A stretch of DNA of 22,325 bases, taken from NCBI GenBank assembly GCA_003254885.1, contig QANT01008992.1, positions 1 to 22,325 of the forward strand, in the 5' to 3' direction. Source of the stretch: Purshia tridentata. Taxonomy: Eukaryota > Streptophyta > Magnoliopsida > Rosales > Rosaceae. Below the pieces are notes generated by a model. The model saw only the letters and a list, made by a program, of their open reading frames with translations. It was not told the DNA's origin and did no database searches. This document shows, one piece after another, positions 1 to 9,647 of this stretch. The translations under genes and the position numbers were made by a program. How positions within the stretch are numbered: position 1 is the first letter of the stretch; every line of letters begins with the position of its first letter.

Positions 1-27
1 GTCTGATATCCATTCTTCATTTATGTC
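1..27 (-). CDS. NDUFS1: NDUFS1 exon 4, first nine codons (truncated by the window edge)
   Basis: Read on the minus strand, bases 27-1 give DINEEWISD, the expected family continuation after RLNE. They are preceded by a CTTGCAG acceptor (34-28). The exon is too short for ORF detection but joins in frame with exon 3. Confidence 0.9.
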
Positions 28-3000
28 CTGCAAGACGTGGTAAACATATACATTAAAGGGAGGGAAAAAAAAATACTGTAAAGAGGTGTGTAAATAACAT
101 ATGAAAATTTTAAACTTCAATGTCTATTAATGTATTGTGTTGTTGCATCCAAATTAGGATGTCACACGTGCATTAGTGAGCATATCAATAATAGGAGGCA
201 ACTTGATGACTTAAAGAGCAGCAAGACTGAAGGGAAAGTCAAAATAAGTTGAAACAGTCGAGATGGAGTCAAACAACCAAGATAGAGTCAATAAAGTTGA
301 GGCCAGGTTCAACATAGAAAGCTGCAGGAGTTCAATATCTACACTAAGAGACTGAACTAGGATACAAAAATAGATTAGTCCATTCTACCAATTTATCTGC
401 TTTAACATGCTAGAAACCAAGCAAGTAACATTTTTTTTTTTTCCTTAGAAGAAACTTTATTGAAAAGAGCACAAAACTGTACATACAATGGACAAGGAGT
501 CCATCAACTAAGGTACAAAACAAAATCAGAAAAACAACTCTCGCACCACACCCTTAACTAGACATATCAAGCCCAAAACTAACTAATTGCTGTCTTCCAA
601 TCCAATCAAGTAGAATGGCAGACAAAGACACTCCCCTAAAAACACTAGAGACAGAGGCCGAACAAGATGACCAAATAGAAACTAACTACCACAGTTCTTC
701 CACATCTATCTCTTTATAATCTTCAAAAATTCTTTTATTTCTCCCCATCCAAATAACCCAAAAACTGGCTAATAATCTGCAGCTCCAAAGCACTTTGGCC
801 TTCTTTTCACCACCATAACCCCTCGTTAATTCACTTAGCACACAAGTAACATTTTATTTATATTTCTGGAAACAAACTGCATTACTGTTGGAAAAGAAGA
901 AAATAATAGACCTACTTATATTCTAATGTATCATAGAGTGCAAGAAGTATTTCATACACATGCTACCTGCAGTGCAAGCTTTAGAGACAGTACATTATGT
1001 TTTCTACCTTCAGTTCCTGCAATAACATATTGCCACATGGAAGAAGCAACAGCCCAAACTAATGAGGTTAAATTTTGGGCCAAGTAGATTGCTTTCCCTC
1101 TGTATGTCCAAGCAATTTTCAACCCAAGTTAACAACATTATTAGCTTTTCATCCTTTATTTTTCACCTTCTCTCTCACCTATCACAACATTCTCAACAGC
1201 TTCCAAACCTCCAAGGACCCTCACATATAGACACCCCCAATCCTCGTGTAGTAACCGCTGTTTTATGGTCAGGTTTCATGGTGCCAAGTACTCAGTTCAT
1301 ACTTAAGAATAAGGGAACCAAGTGTGGTTTGGCTTGTCAATTTGCAGATATAAAACGAAGGGCTACTATTCAGATGGCATAGTTTTGAGGTGTACATGTG
1401 CACATGGCTTAGTTTTGTTGGAGAACTGGATGTGTAAGACCTATTACACCGTATCTAAGTTTGATCCTACAAATACAAATCTGGGATATTTGACAATATA
1501 CAGACGGATAGACTGGATTTAATTAACTATAGAGGTCCATACTTGTTTATCATCATAAATAGTGTCATAAACAATATATGTATGCAAAAGATTCTTATAC
1601 TTGAAAACAACATACGACAACAATTTTTCAGTACATAAGTTGGGTTGATATCAGTCTTTTTTTTTTTATTGGTCAAAAATTGAACTCCTATAGTGCCAAG
1701 GTAGCTGTAAGAAAACAGTTAACAGAGAATCCGTAATGAATCATTAATAGTTTCTTGTTATTCCTGCATAGAAGATGTCATGGCATAAATATTAGTGTGT
1801 TGTGATGGTGCTAGTGTGTTTTCTGTCTTTGCTGTTTTTTTTTCTTAGCTTTTGGTTGGTTGGTGGGCTTTTGGTTGGTTGGTGGACATCTTGTTCACTG
1901 TTTGGCATGTATGTTCTGTTCTGTTTGTTTTTGTTAACGAAAGTTTGTTTCTTTTAAGGAAAAAAAAACTATTAGATTTTGTCACAAAAGACATATTGCA
2001 TGGTCATGATCAAGGATATTAAGAAGAGCATCATAATTTGTTTCAACAAAGTTGTATACAAAGATCAATTCTAACAAGTTATTTTATATCATGATAGACC
2101 CTGCAAAACTTACATGAGTATCCATAAATGCAAGACCAACCATCCATGTATTGAATTGGGGAAAAAAATGGTCCTACAGACAATAAACGTTACCTCATTT
2201 AATCGTGGAACAATGCGCAAGACCTCTGGACCTCTGCTATCAATTCTAATGTTCGATCCAACAGCATCAGTAACATCAATTGTTTCTGTTCCCTTTAATT
2301 CCCAATTTCGAGCTTTAAATGCAAATGGTTTCGAGGTCAAGGCTCCCACAGGACAGATATCTATCACATTTCCTGAAAGTTCACTTGTCATAACCTTTTC
2401 AACATAAGTCCCAATTTCCTCTCCACTGCCACGGCCTAACATTCCAAGGTCCTGAACTCCAGCAACCTCTGTTGCAAACCTGACACACCTGTTCAACCAA
2501 AAATGCTTTTTACATCAGAAGCTTGCAGGGCTGCAAATAAAATACATCAAAGGAGGAAATGCAGCTGTTTTCTGATATATCATATAGTTGATGTCTTACA
2601 GCTTCCATTAACAATTGTTCAAAGCCCAAGAAAAGCATAGTTGAAGCAGTGACCACGAGATAAGAAATTAATTAAAAAAACAACTCAAACAAGCCCTAGC
2701 AGACTTACGAGAATAACTAAAGATTACAGGAACAACAGCAGAAATAAGGTGCAAGTGAAACTGGTAATGTTGACTTGTTAATACGATAAATCATGGATAT
2801 GTCTCCAACTTAGCTCAAAAGCTTTCTGAAGAGCAGCAACATGAAAACCCACAAGTTAAATAAAAGACAATCTGAAATAACCATATAAAGATTGCATTCA
2901 AATTTTAAGACAGCCTTATTTCCTGTTTCAAATTCTATCTAAGCACATATAGAATACAAAAAACACTTGAATATGCTTAAGGCCAATTAGTTCTTTATAG

Positions 3001-5257
3001 TTTCTAAATGTGTTACTGTGGAGAAAAATCTGGGGATAACTCTCTTGTTTAGTTAGGAAAAATTAGAATTTAAATAAATTTTCTTAAACCCAGAAAGTCA
3101 TCAATTCTAAAAAGCATCCCTTTGTCTGCTTCTGAAAAGCAACTAATAAAGCGCAGAGGACACTTCTCAAAAAAACTCAGAGAAATATATTAAACCAAGC
3201 TCATCATTCTTGGAGCTTACACTAAAGAGGGTTAGAAATACTGCCCCAAAAGCTGCATCAAATACGACCTTACTGCTCAAATTTGCATGAATAGGATTGA
3301 TATAAATTATCAATATTTACAAGTGACAACATATTAGCAATACTTAAAAATCCCCATCAATACGGCATTATGTAACTACAAGCATCCATGACCTATGCAA
3401 ATAACAAAATCATCTTACAAAACATAAATAGGAACAATTTAAAGAAAGAAAACTTTGTCCACATAGATATAATACTTGATTCCAGATGTGAACAATAGGA
3501 AACCAATTCATAGCAAATCATAATATTCCTCAATTAGAATATCAGTCATCAAATTTCAGTATGCAATAAACAGCATCATTAGCATAGGACAATTCAATGA
3601 TTAAATTAATAAGGTAATCCCACTGATACATTTTTTTCAGCTCTAACCCAACAACCAAACCAAGCAATAATTTAAATTAAGCAGGTCTCTAAACTCCAAC
3701 CCTATAACCCTATGATGTACATGGGATAATTTGCAAACAAATGATACCTAGAAGACAGATCATAGTACTACATGGATTTGGAATGACAGCATCATAACTC
3801 ACCATAGAATGCAATACACACCAGGGATAGCCTTGCAACTTTTAAAAATTACGTATTTTTAGAGGTTAAAATGCCACAAGATTTATCATTGATAATGAGG
3901 CAGGAAAGAAAGTGATAGAAGTAAATTTTTAAGCATCAAAACGAACATGTGGGAAAAGAAAAGTGTATCAAAGCATTACCAATCCTGTATTGCAATTCAC
4001 TATTACTGTAGTGAATTTATATGTAGTGCATAAGAGGTAATGGTGAATTCTGACCTTGTACATTGAATACACCGAGTCATCACAGTCTTCACCAAAGGAC
4101 CAAGATTCTTATCCACAACTGACCTCTTCATTTCAGTGAAACGACCACGATCAGATCCAAATGCCATAGACTGATCCTGCAGATCACATTCTCCACCCTG
4201 ATCGCAAATTGGACAATCCAACGGATGATTCATCAGCAAAAACTCCATCACCCCTTCTCGAGCCTTCTTGGCAATTGGAGTATCAGTCTTAATTTTCATG
4301 CCTAAGAAGAGAATTGTCACATACATCAACACTTTATGTGAAGAAATTGAACTGTGACCAATAAATGCCAAAGCCAGACCAGCATTGGTCAATTAAGAAA
4401 TATTAAAAAAAAAAAAACCAATAGTAAATGGATGACTGGAGCATAACCAAAAAAAAAAAATTATATATCAGAGCCACAAAATATAGTACACTGTGGAAAA
4501 TTCTGGGTTAAAGTAGAATCATAATTTAAAAAAAAAAAAAACTTGCCCAGAACCTAAGGCCAAGAAGAGAAATTTGTGTACATATACAACATCCCAATAG
4601 CCAAATTATAATTACATCAATGAGGTCAGAAAATTGACAAAAAGAAGTCAGATAAATTATGAGCTACATAGCTTACAAAATTCAATCAAATTCCAAGAAA
4701 TTTGAATTATACTGGACTGTAGAGCTAAAACCCAGAAAGAAAAATTTTTCAAAAAAATTAGAATTTTAAAACAATAAACAGATAATACAAAACTGGAAAT
4801 GGGGAAAGGAACTCTAACCAGGCATAGCAGGCATTGCGCAAGAGGCGACCGGCTTCGGCGACTTCTCAACCTCGACGAGACACATCCGGCAATTACCGGC
4901 AATGGACAATCGGCTGTGGTAGCAGAACCTAGGGATATCGACGCCGGCAACCTCACAGGCCTGCAACACACTCATGCCCTTAGGGATTTTGACCGGGTAG
5001 CCATCTACGAAGACCTCAATGGCGTCGTCGGGGTTCGGGAAGTGGATTCGGGCCCCACCAACCGGAGTTCTTGGAGGAAGATCGGCGGCGGGATCGGTCT
5101 GGGCCTGGGCAGTCGCAGATTGGTCCGGGCTGTTGAGCTCCGACGTGGATGAGACGGTTCTTTGGAAGGAGAAGAAGGGTCTAGGGTTTTGGGAGCTGAG
5201 GAGCCTTGCGGCTGCTGCGGGCCTTATAGCCCTCGAAGCAAGCGATCCCAACCCCAT
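1..5257 (-). CDS. NDUFS1: NADH dehydrogenase [ubiquinone] iron-sulfur protein 1, mitochondrial (complex I 75-kDa subunit), 5' part
   Basis: This is the largest subunit of the matrix-side electron-input module of complex I; it passes electrons from the FMN-bearing 51-kDa subunit along an Fe-S chain toward ubiquinone. Coding parts are joined 5257-4819, 4301-4055, 2488-2194 and 27-1, with GT-AG introns of 517, 1566 and 2166 nt; the reading frame is open across all joins. Residues 1 to about 60 are rich in Ala, Ser and Arg, as in a mitochondrial presequence. N1b (2Fe-2S) ligands are C112, C123, C126 and C140 (C-x10-C-x2-C-x13-C). N5 ligands are H172, C176, C179 and C185 (H-x3-C-x2-C-x5-C). N4 ligands are C224, C227, C230 and C274. 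Only about 336 residues lie in the window; from family knowledge the full protein is roughly 740-750. No defect is visible. The start is the first in-frame ATG and gives a targeting-like N-terminus. Confidence 0.96.
431..842 (-). mobile_element. 5'-truncated LINE (non-LTR retrotransposon) 3' end with target-site duplication
   Basis: Read on the minus strand, the segment ends with AATAAAGTTTC and a poly(A) tail (the T run at 431-442). Upstream of that the translation resembles the C-terminal tail of plant LINE reverse transcriptases ([18 protein letters not shown], with stops further on). The flanks share CAAGTAACA followed by T residues, at 422-430 and 843-851, which fits a 9-13 bp target-site duplication. 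It lies in the same orientation as NDUFS1, inside intron 3. Confidence 0.8.
1796..1966 (+). mobile_element. Possible short LINE- or SINE-like insertion with poly(A) end
   Basis: The segment ends GTTTCTTTTAAGG followed by nine A residues, like the 3' ends of plant non-LTR elements and like the element at 431-842 in the opposite orientation. Near-matching flanks AAATATTAG (1787-1795) and AACTATTAG (1967-1975) could be a target-site duplication. No coding content is visible, so the class is uncertain. Confidence 0.4.
1848..1885. repeat. 19-bp tandem duplication (two copies)
   Basis: A unit beginning GCTTTTGGTTGG occurs twice in direct succession (1848-1866 and 1867-1885), inside the possible short retroelement. 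Confidence 0.8.
2194..2488 (-). CDS. NDUFS1: NDUFS1 exon 3: end of N4 motif and start of the molybdopterin-oxidoreductase-like domain
   Basis: It encodes residues 229/230-327, beginning with the rest of the Arg codon and [10 protein letters not shown]. The last N4 ligand is in [10 protein letters not shown] (C274). The segment ends at RLNE, followed by the donor GT at 2193-2192. The sequence matches the strongly conserved plant and animal NDUFS1 core. Confidence 0.95.
2489..4054 (-). other. NDUFS1: NDUFS1 intron 2
   Basis: A 1.57-kb AT-rich intron that splits the N4 Fe-S motif between C227 and C230. The donor GT is at 4054-4053 and the acceptor AG at 2490-2489. I see no other gene or clear transposon in it. 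Confidence 0.85.
4055..4301 (-). CDS. NDUFS1: NDUFS1 exon 2: N5 and start of N4 Fe-S motifs
   Basis: It encodes residues 147-229. The acceptor AG is at 4303-4302 and the exon opens by completing a Gly codon before MKIKTDTP. It carries the N5 4Fe-4S site ([14 protein letters not shown]) and the first two N4 cysteines (CIQC). The donor GT is at 4054-4053. The third N4 cysteine is the first full codon of the next exon, so the intron splits the N4 motif. Confidence 0.95.
4302..4818 (-). other. NDUFS1: NDUFS1 intron 1
   Basis: A 517-bp intron separating the N1b domain from the N5/N4 motifs. It contains three runs of 12-15 A on the plus strand (T-rich on the gene strand), common in plant introns. 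No other feature is seen. Confidence 0.85.
4819..5257 (-). CDS. NDUFS1: NDUFS1 exon 1: presequence and N1b [2Fe-2S] domain
   Basis: It encodes residues 1-146 plus the first base of codon 147. The N-terminal ~60 residues contain many Ala, Ser and Arg and few acidic residues, as in matrix targeting peptides. A ferredoxin-like domain follows, with the four-Cys N1b motif at residues 112-140. The donor is the GT at 4818-4817 within CCTG|GTTAGAG. This exon is much more GC-rich than the introns. The plus-strand reading frames over the same bases are shadows. Confidence 0.95.
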
Positions 5258-5589
5258 TTCTCTCTACCTCTCTCTCTCTCTCTCTAATAGTAATACCTCT
5301 CTCTCAAGATGGGTTTGATTTCAAAGTCTCCTACGAGAATCTGTGTGAGGACGGAGGAGAAGATCTATGAGCTCTGTGAGCTACAAAGACTGAGAAGAAA
5401 TGAAATGTGGCTGCGTTTCGATCATTGCATTTGGAAATGCAGCTCTTCTCTCACACACACACGACACACGCCGAGTGACGGATGGTTCAGTGGGTCTAAA
5501 AAGGCCCATTTATCTCATCAGTCGACTACGGCCCAAGTAAGCATTCAATTAAATTTTGAAATTTTAGGTCACCAACAAAGCCCAAAAAA
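5258..5589 (-). promoter_or_regulatory. NDUFS1 5' UTR and proximal promoter with site II motifs
   Basis: Directly upstream of the ATG is a (CT)n tract on the plus strand (5268-5285), so the transcribed strand is GA-rich, typical of a plant 5' UTR. Further upstream, read on the gene strand, are TGGGCC at 5508-5503, TGGGCC at 5535-5530 and TGGGCT at 5584-5579. These are site II (TGGGCY) elements, known to be enriched in promoters of plant nuclear genes for mitochondrial respiratory proteins. No clear TATA box is seen. The assignment rests on motif and position. Confidence 0.55.
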
Positions 5590-6007
5590 TAGGGATGGCA
5601 ACAGGGCGGAGCCGGGCCGGGTTTGGCAATATCATCCCCGCCCCGTCGGGTATACGGGGTCCCCATCGGGTATGCGGGGCCCCATATCTCTTTTTTTTAT
5701 ATTTTTTTCTTATTAAAATAATACTAAATCAACACAAATATATAATATAACATAAATAAAATACACTAACATACACATATTACATTAAAACATCATTAAA
5801 TTAGATTATAACACTATTAAATTCATATGAACAATAAAAATTATAACATAAAATTGAAAAAATTATACAATTAATATTATATAATATATTTATTAAGTTA
5901 AACGGATATACGGGGCCTTGCGGAGTGGGGAGTGGTATTACCATACCCACTTAATCGGGGTGGGGCCTTGCGGGGCTTAGCAGGGACGGGGATAATTGCC
6001 ATCCCTA
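5590..6007. mobile_element. Non-autonomous TIR DNA transposon (MITE-like, 418 bp)
   Basis: The left end TAGGGATGGCAA (5590-5601) is the exact inverted complement of the right end TTGCCATCCCTA (5996-6007). Inside each end is GC-rich CGGGG/CCCCG sequence with further inverted similarity, around an AT-rich core (about 5690-5900). There is no coding capacity. The flanks show no convincing 8-bp duplication, and a TA duplication cannot be told from the TIR itself, so the superfamily is unassigned. Confidence 0.75.
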
Positions 6008-6899
6008 GATAGGAACTGAGAAAAAGAGAAGACTGATAAAGAAAGCCAAACTCAAAACAGAGAGGGAGGCAAAGCAAGTAACTTAAAACTACAAACTAGG
6101 AGGAAAAAAAGACAAACATAACTTAAAAAAACCAACAAGTAGAAAAAGGACAAACATAACTTAAATAAACAAACTAGCATAAAAACATAATCCAGTGAAC
6201 TAGAAACTAGGAAATGGAAGAAGCAGAGCCAAAACAGGTTCATTTGTACTTATATGTTTTAGGCATATACATATATATGTATACATTCAGATAATCACGC
6301 AATCATTCAAAAGATAATCATATATATAATTAGTTAATTTGAGTGAGTTTTTTCACTATTGGCACTTGAACACTTTGATCCTATTTTCAAGTAAGCTAAA
6401 AAAGAACTCTGATACCTCAACTTTTAAAATATGTACCTAAAATGTCAAAATGAGAAAAATCAAATTAAACAACCCAGAAGATGAACTTGCAATAGATGGA
6501 CTTGATAGGAAAGCACAGATCTTTTTAGCTTATTATGAAAAGTGACTATGAAAATAATGATATTTTAATTCTCATCTTTTTTTTTTTTTTTGGGTAACTT
6601 TAATTCTCATCTTTATTACAATAATGCTTTTCTTATGTAGTTATCTGTTCCAAGTAGAAACTAAACGCACATATATAGAGTTACAACGTTTATGTGACTT
6701 TCAACCTTACATAACAAATCCTACTAGCTACACGCTTATCTGACTTTCAACGTTTCATCAAATCCCATTAGGAAGGTAGAGACATACTTCCAAACTAACC
6801 CTAAAACTACCCCTACTTAATTAATTCTAATTCCCATCTTTATTAATTATTAGAAATGAATTGCATGTAAAATTCCAAAGTGATGGAAAGATGGGTCGC

Positions 6900-7057
6900 C
6901 GAATCCAGAAGATGATCATAAGCTTCATATGGAGTTACTAAGAAACTTCTGAGGAGGAGGAACATGATTAATCACCCAAATTATTACATGACGAATCCAG
7001 AAGATGATCATAAGCTTCATATGGAGGAACATGATTAATCACCCAAATTATTACATG
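6900..7057. repeat. Imperfect tandem duplication
   Basis: A unit beginning CGAATCCAGAAGATGATCAT starts at 6900 and again at 6992. Its right part (GGAACATGATTAATCACCC) recurs 67 bp later instead of 92, so the second copy lacks about 25 bp from its middle. Confidence 0.85.
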
Positions 7058-7247
7058 CATATGATCAAGACGTACCATTTCCAATTTCCTAGCTTATAGT
7101 TAATAGCTTTTCAACACCTTCAATTCATCTAACCGCAACAAATTACCTTGCGCACATAAGAGAATGATATAATGCACAACATTTACACATGACTGTTAGA
7201 TGTTGCCCCACATTGCCCAAGGAACAACTTGGCTCGGCTGTTTATAA

Positions 7248-7268
7248 GTGTGTGTGTGTGTGTGTGTG
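7248..7268. repeat. (GT)10 microsatellite
   Basis: An uninterrupted GT dinucleotide run, shortly upstream of the exon 2 remnant at 7305. The minus-strand reading frame through it is an artefact. Confidence 0.9.
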
Positions 7269-7304
7269 AAACCCTCATGTGCTTTACTGTGTTTGAACTT
7301 GTAG

Positions 7305-7410
7305 AGACATACGTGTCGAGTACTCAAATCAAATGATGAAATTGGGGAAGTTAGTGTTCGAGTTGTTGTTTGAGGCTCTTGGCTCTTGGGATAAACCCAA
7401 GTCACTTTTT
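7305..7410 (+). pseudogene. 2OGD exon 2 5' fragment (unit G)
   Basis: After a TTGTAG acceptor-like site (7299-7304), the sequence continues AGACATACGTGTCGAG, in the same phase as exon 2 starts in the other units (A|GAx ATx). It translates as RDIRVEYSNQMMKLGKLVFE followed by LLFEALG. A 7-bp tandem duplication (GGCTCTT twice, 7375-7388) then breaks the frame; without it the reading would continue INPSH, like GLDPNQL in unit A. The homology stops near 7410 and no exon 1 or exon 3 is nearby. It is the leftmost, previously hidden member of the array. Confidence 0.75.
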
Positions 7411-8196
7411 ATAACTTAGTTTGTCGTAATAGTAATCCATGTACAATATCATAATTTATGATGACAATATAATTTTTAATAAATTGCACATAAGGTACAA
7501 CCTACTTTAATTTCTTGAAAGTTTCTCACTCAGTTCATTCTCCTGTGTTTCGGTCCATAACAATTCAAAATTTTATATTTTAAGTATAATTTAACATAAC
7601 GTAATTTCACTTTACTCTCTTTTTAAAGTGAGTGTACCTCACACTCTAATTTATAATTAAATGGGCCTGCCATTTAAATACTCAGCCTTAGCCCAAACAG
7701 ATATACCGGTTTGCAAAATGTAGGGCATCTCAATTTTGATGGGCGAATTAGCTTCCAACATGTTCATTCTTTCTCTTCACATGAGTTTCATTGATCAAGT
7801 GAGGTAGTTGTTTGTTAGAATTTGTGAGGTCAATATACAATTTTCAAATCAATTTTTTAACACACTTCTTGACCTTTGACAACCATGACAATTCAATTTT
7901 TGACATTAACTCTCCATTACAAACTAATTTTCTTCCAAAGAGTCACTAAATTGAAATTAAGAAATGCACTGTTGCACATGCTCTTAGAAGCTTAAAGTCT
8001 CAGGTGAAAACATGCAAAGCCTACCCTTCCCACCTACCAAGGTGATGTGGTACAAGTAAAACAACTCTAAATCAAGTCTGCCAACACTGAACAACTCTAG
8101 CTTCAACTCTTAATCGGACAAGGCTTTTACTAGCTTTCTCTGTGTATATTCTATATAATAGTACTCTAGGTGATCATTGCAAATCAGAAAAAGAAA
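7411..8196. other. Intergenic region upstream of unit A
   Basis: AT-rich, with no gene seen. A TATA-like CTATATAATA lies at 8151-8160, 37-46 nt upstream of the unit A start codon, and could be the remnant core promoter of that unit. Confidence 0.4.
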
Positions 8197-8737
8197 ATGG
8201 TGATCACAACTAGCGAAGGTGACGACTACCACCACAACAGTGAATTAAAAGCATACGACGAAACAAAAGCTGGTGTCAAGGGACTCCTAGATGCAGGCCT
8301 CACGAAAATCCCACGTATATTCTACTACAGATCAAAACCAAGCATCGAGCAGAAGGAGGAGAGATCAAGTGATCATAATTATGCTCAATTCAACATTCCA
8401 ATCATCAACCTCAGAGGCATTCATGGCGACTCAGCTTCACGAGCTGGAGTGATCCAGAAAGTTTGATAGCATGTGAGAAGTGGGGGTTGTTTCAGTTAGT
8501 GAACCATGGAATTCCTGGGGATGTTTTGGATGGGATGATCAGAGGAGTAAGAAGGTTTCACGAGCAAGATAGTGAGGTGAAGAAAGAATTTTATTCAAGA
8601 GATTTTGGGAATAAGAAGGTGTATTATATGTCCAATTATGATCTTTACCAATCTTCAGAAGCTAACTGGAGGGATACGTTTGCTTCTTGTATGGCTCCTC
8701 ATCCTCCCAAACCAGAAGAATTACCTTCAATGTGCAG
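8197..8737 (+). pseudogene. Unit A exon 1 (frameshifted)
   Basis: It encodes the DIOX_N-type N-terminal half: SELKAYDETKAGVKGLLDAG, then [13 protein letters not shown], then, after the frameshift, [15 protein letters not shown] and NWRDTFAS. The donor is GCAG|GTACAA at 8738. Between GTGATCCAGAAA and GCATGTGAG unit A has 8 nt where unit B has 9, which locates the deletion. Confidence 0.88.
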
Positions 8738-8810
8738 GTACAATGAAACCATCTATTTAATACCTCTATTGCTTGTCTGCTTTAATTGATCAACCATCTG
8801 CCAATCTAAA

Positions 8811-9369
8811 ATGTTAGAATGTGTCTTGTTTTTACTTTTAATTCACCCTAAATCTTATAGTTATTTGAATTTTCAGTCTCTTACCATCAGAGAGTTAGCT
8901 ACTTTAACTTAATAAATGAATTTGATGAGTTGGAGTTTCAGAGAAATAGTAACCGAGTACACAGGGCAAGTGATGAAGTTGGGATTAGTATTGTTTGAGT
9001 TACTATCTGAGGTTCTTGGGCTTGATCCAAACCAACTTAAAAACATGGACTGCGCTGAGGGCCTTCTTCTTCTGGGTCACTACTACCCTGATGTTAGAAT
9101 GTGTCTTGTTTTTACTTTTAATTCACACTAAATCTTATAGTTATCTGAATTTTCAGTCTCTTACCATCAGAAATTAGCTACTTTAACTTAATAAATGAAT
9201 TTGATGAGTTGGAGTTTCAGAGAAATAGTAACCGAGTACACATGGCAAGTGATGAAGTTGGGATTAGTATTGTTTGAGTTACTATCTGAGGCTCTTGGGC
9301 TGGATCCAAACCAACTTAAAAACATGGACTGCGTTGAGGGCCTTCTTCTTCTGGGTCACTACTACCCTG
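8811..9369. repeat. ~280-bp tandem duplication across intron 1 and exon 2 of unit A
   Basis: The unit running from ATGTTAGAATGTG to CACTACTACCCTG occurs at 8811-9090 and again at 9091-9369. The copies differ by several substitutions and a 1-nt indel (about 3% by eye). The first copy carries an exon 2 start (8942) but breaks off after HYYP and runs into intron sequence with no donor. Only the second copy continues into the rest of exon 2. Confidence 0.93.
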
Positions 9370-9542
9370 CATGCCCTGAACCAGAATTGACTTTGGGCAC
9401 AAGCAAGCCCACTGATGGCACCTTTATCACTATTCTTTTAAAAGATCAAGTGGGTGGTCTCCAAGTTTTATTTGAAAATCAATGGGTAAATGTTCCTCCC
9501 ATGCATAGAGCTATGGTTGTCAACATTGGAGACTTTATGCAG
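9221..9542 (+). pseudogene. Unit A exon 2 (complete copy; iron ligand His replaced by Pro)
   Basis: The exon is 322 nt, the same length as exon 2 of units D and E. It encodes the start of the double-stranded beta-helix core: [23 protein letters not shown], then GTSKPTDGTF where relatives have H-T/S-D, and GGLQVLFENQW. It ends GDFMQ, followed by a GC donor (GCAG|GCATGT). Confidence 0.88.
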
Positions 9543-9647
9543 GCATGTACATCATTATCAATTTATTGATAATTTATTATCTTAATTTCATATGGTTTTT
9601 AATTCACTTATAATAAACTTCTTTCTATGATGTTTTAATTTGAGCAG

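Larger units (their letters stand above)
28..2193 (-). other. NDUFS1: NDUFS1 intron 3
   Basis: A 2.17-kb intron with a GT donor (2193-2192) and an AG acceptor (29-28). It contains a LINE 3' fragment (431-842) and a second short poly(A)-ended insertion (about 1796-1966). The short plus-strand reading frames around 1062-1522 have no recognisable protein content and lie inside the intron. Confidence 0.85.
6008..7304. other. Intergenic region, AT-rich, no gene seen
   Basis: The minus-strand reading frame at 6052-6243 comes from purine-rich low-complexity sequence with a repeated GACAAACATAACTTA (near 6111 and 6149) and is not a gene. A direct repeat at 6900-7057 and a (GT)n tract at 7248-7268 are the only structures seen. 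Confidence 0.6.

Noticed and set aside
1062..1522. Two plus-strand reading frames in NDUFS1 intron 3
   Set aside because: No recognisable domain, and they lie within the intron of an intact gene on the other strand.
4799..5318. Plus-strand reading frames opposite NDUFS1 exon 1
   Set aside because: They are GC-rich shadows of the exon; the minus-strand frame has the conserved Fe-S protein.
7196..7405. Minus-strand reading frame over the (GT)n tract
   Set aside because: Its sequence is a poly-(Thr-His) stretch from the microsatellite plus the antisense of an exon 2 relic.
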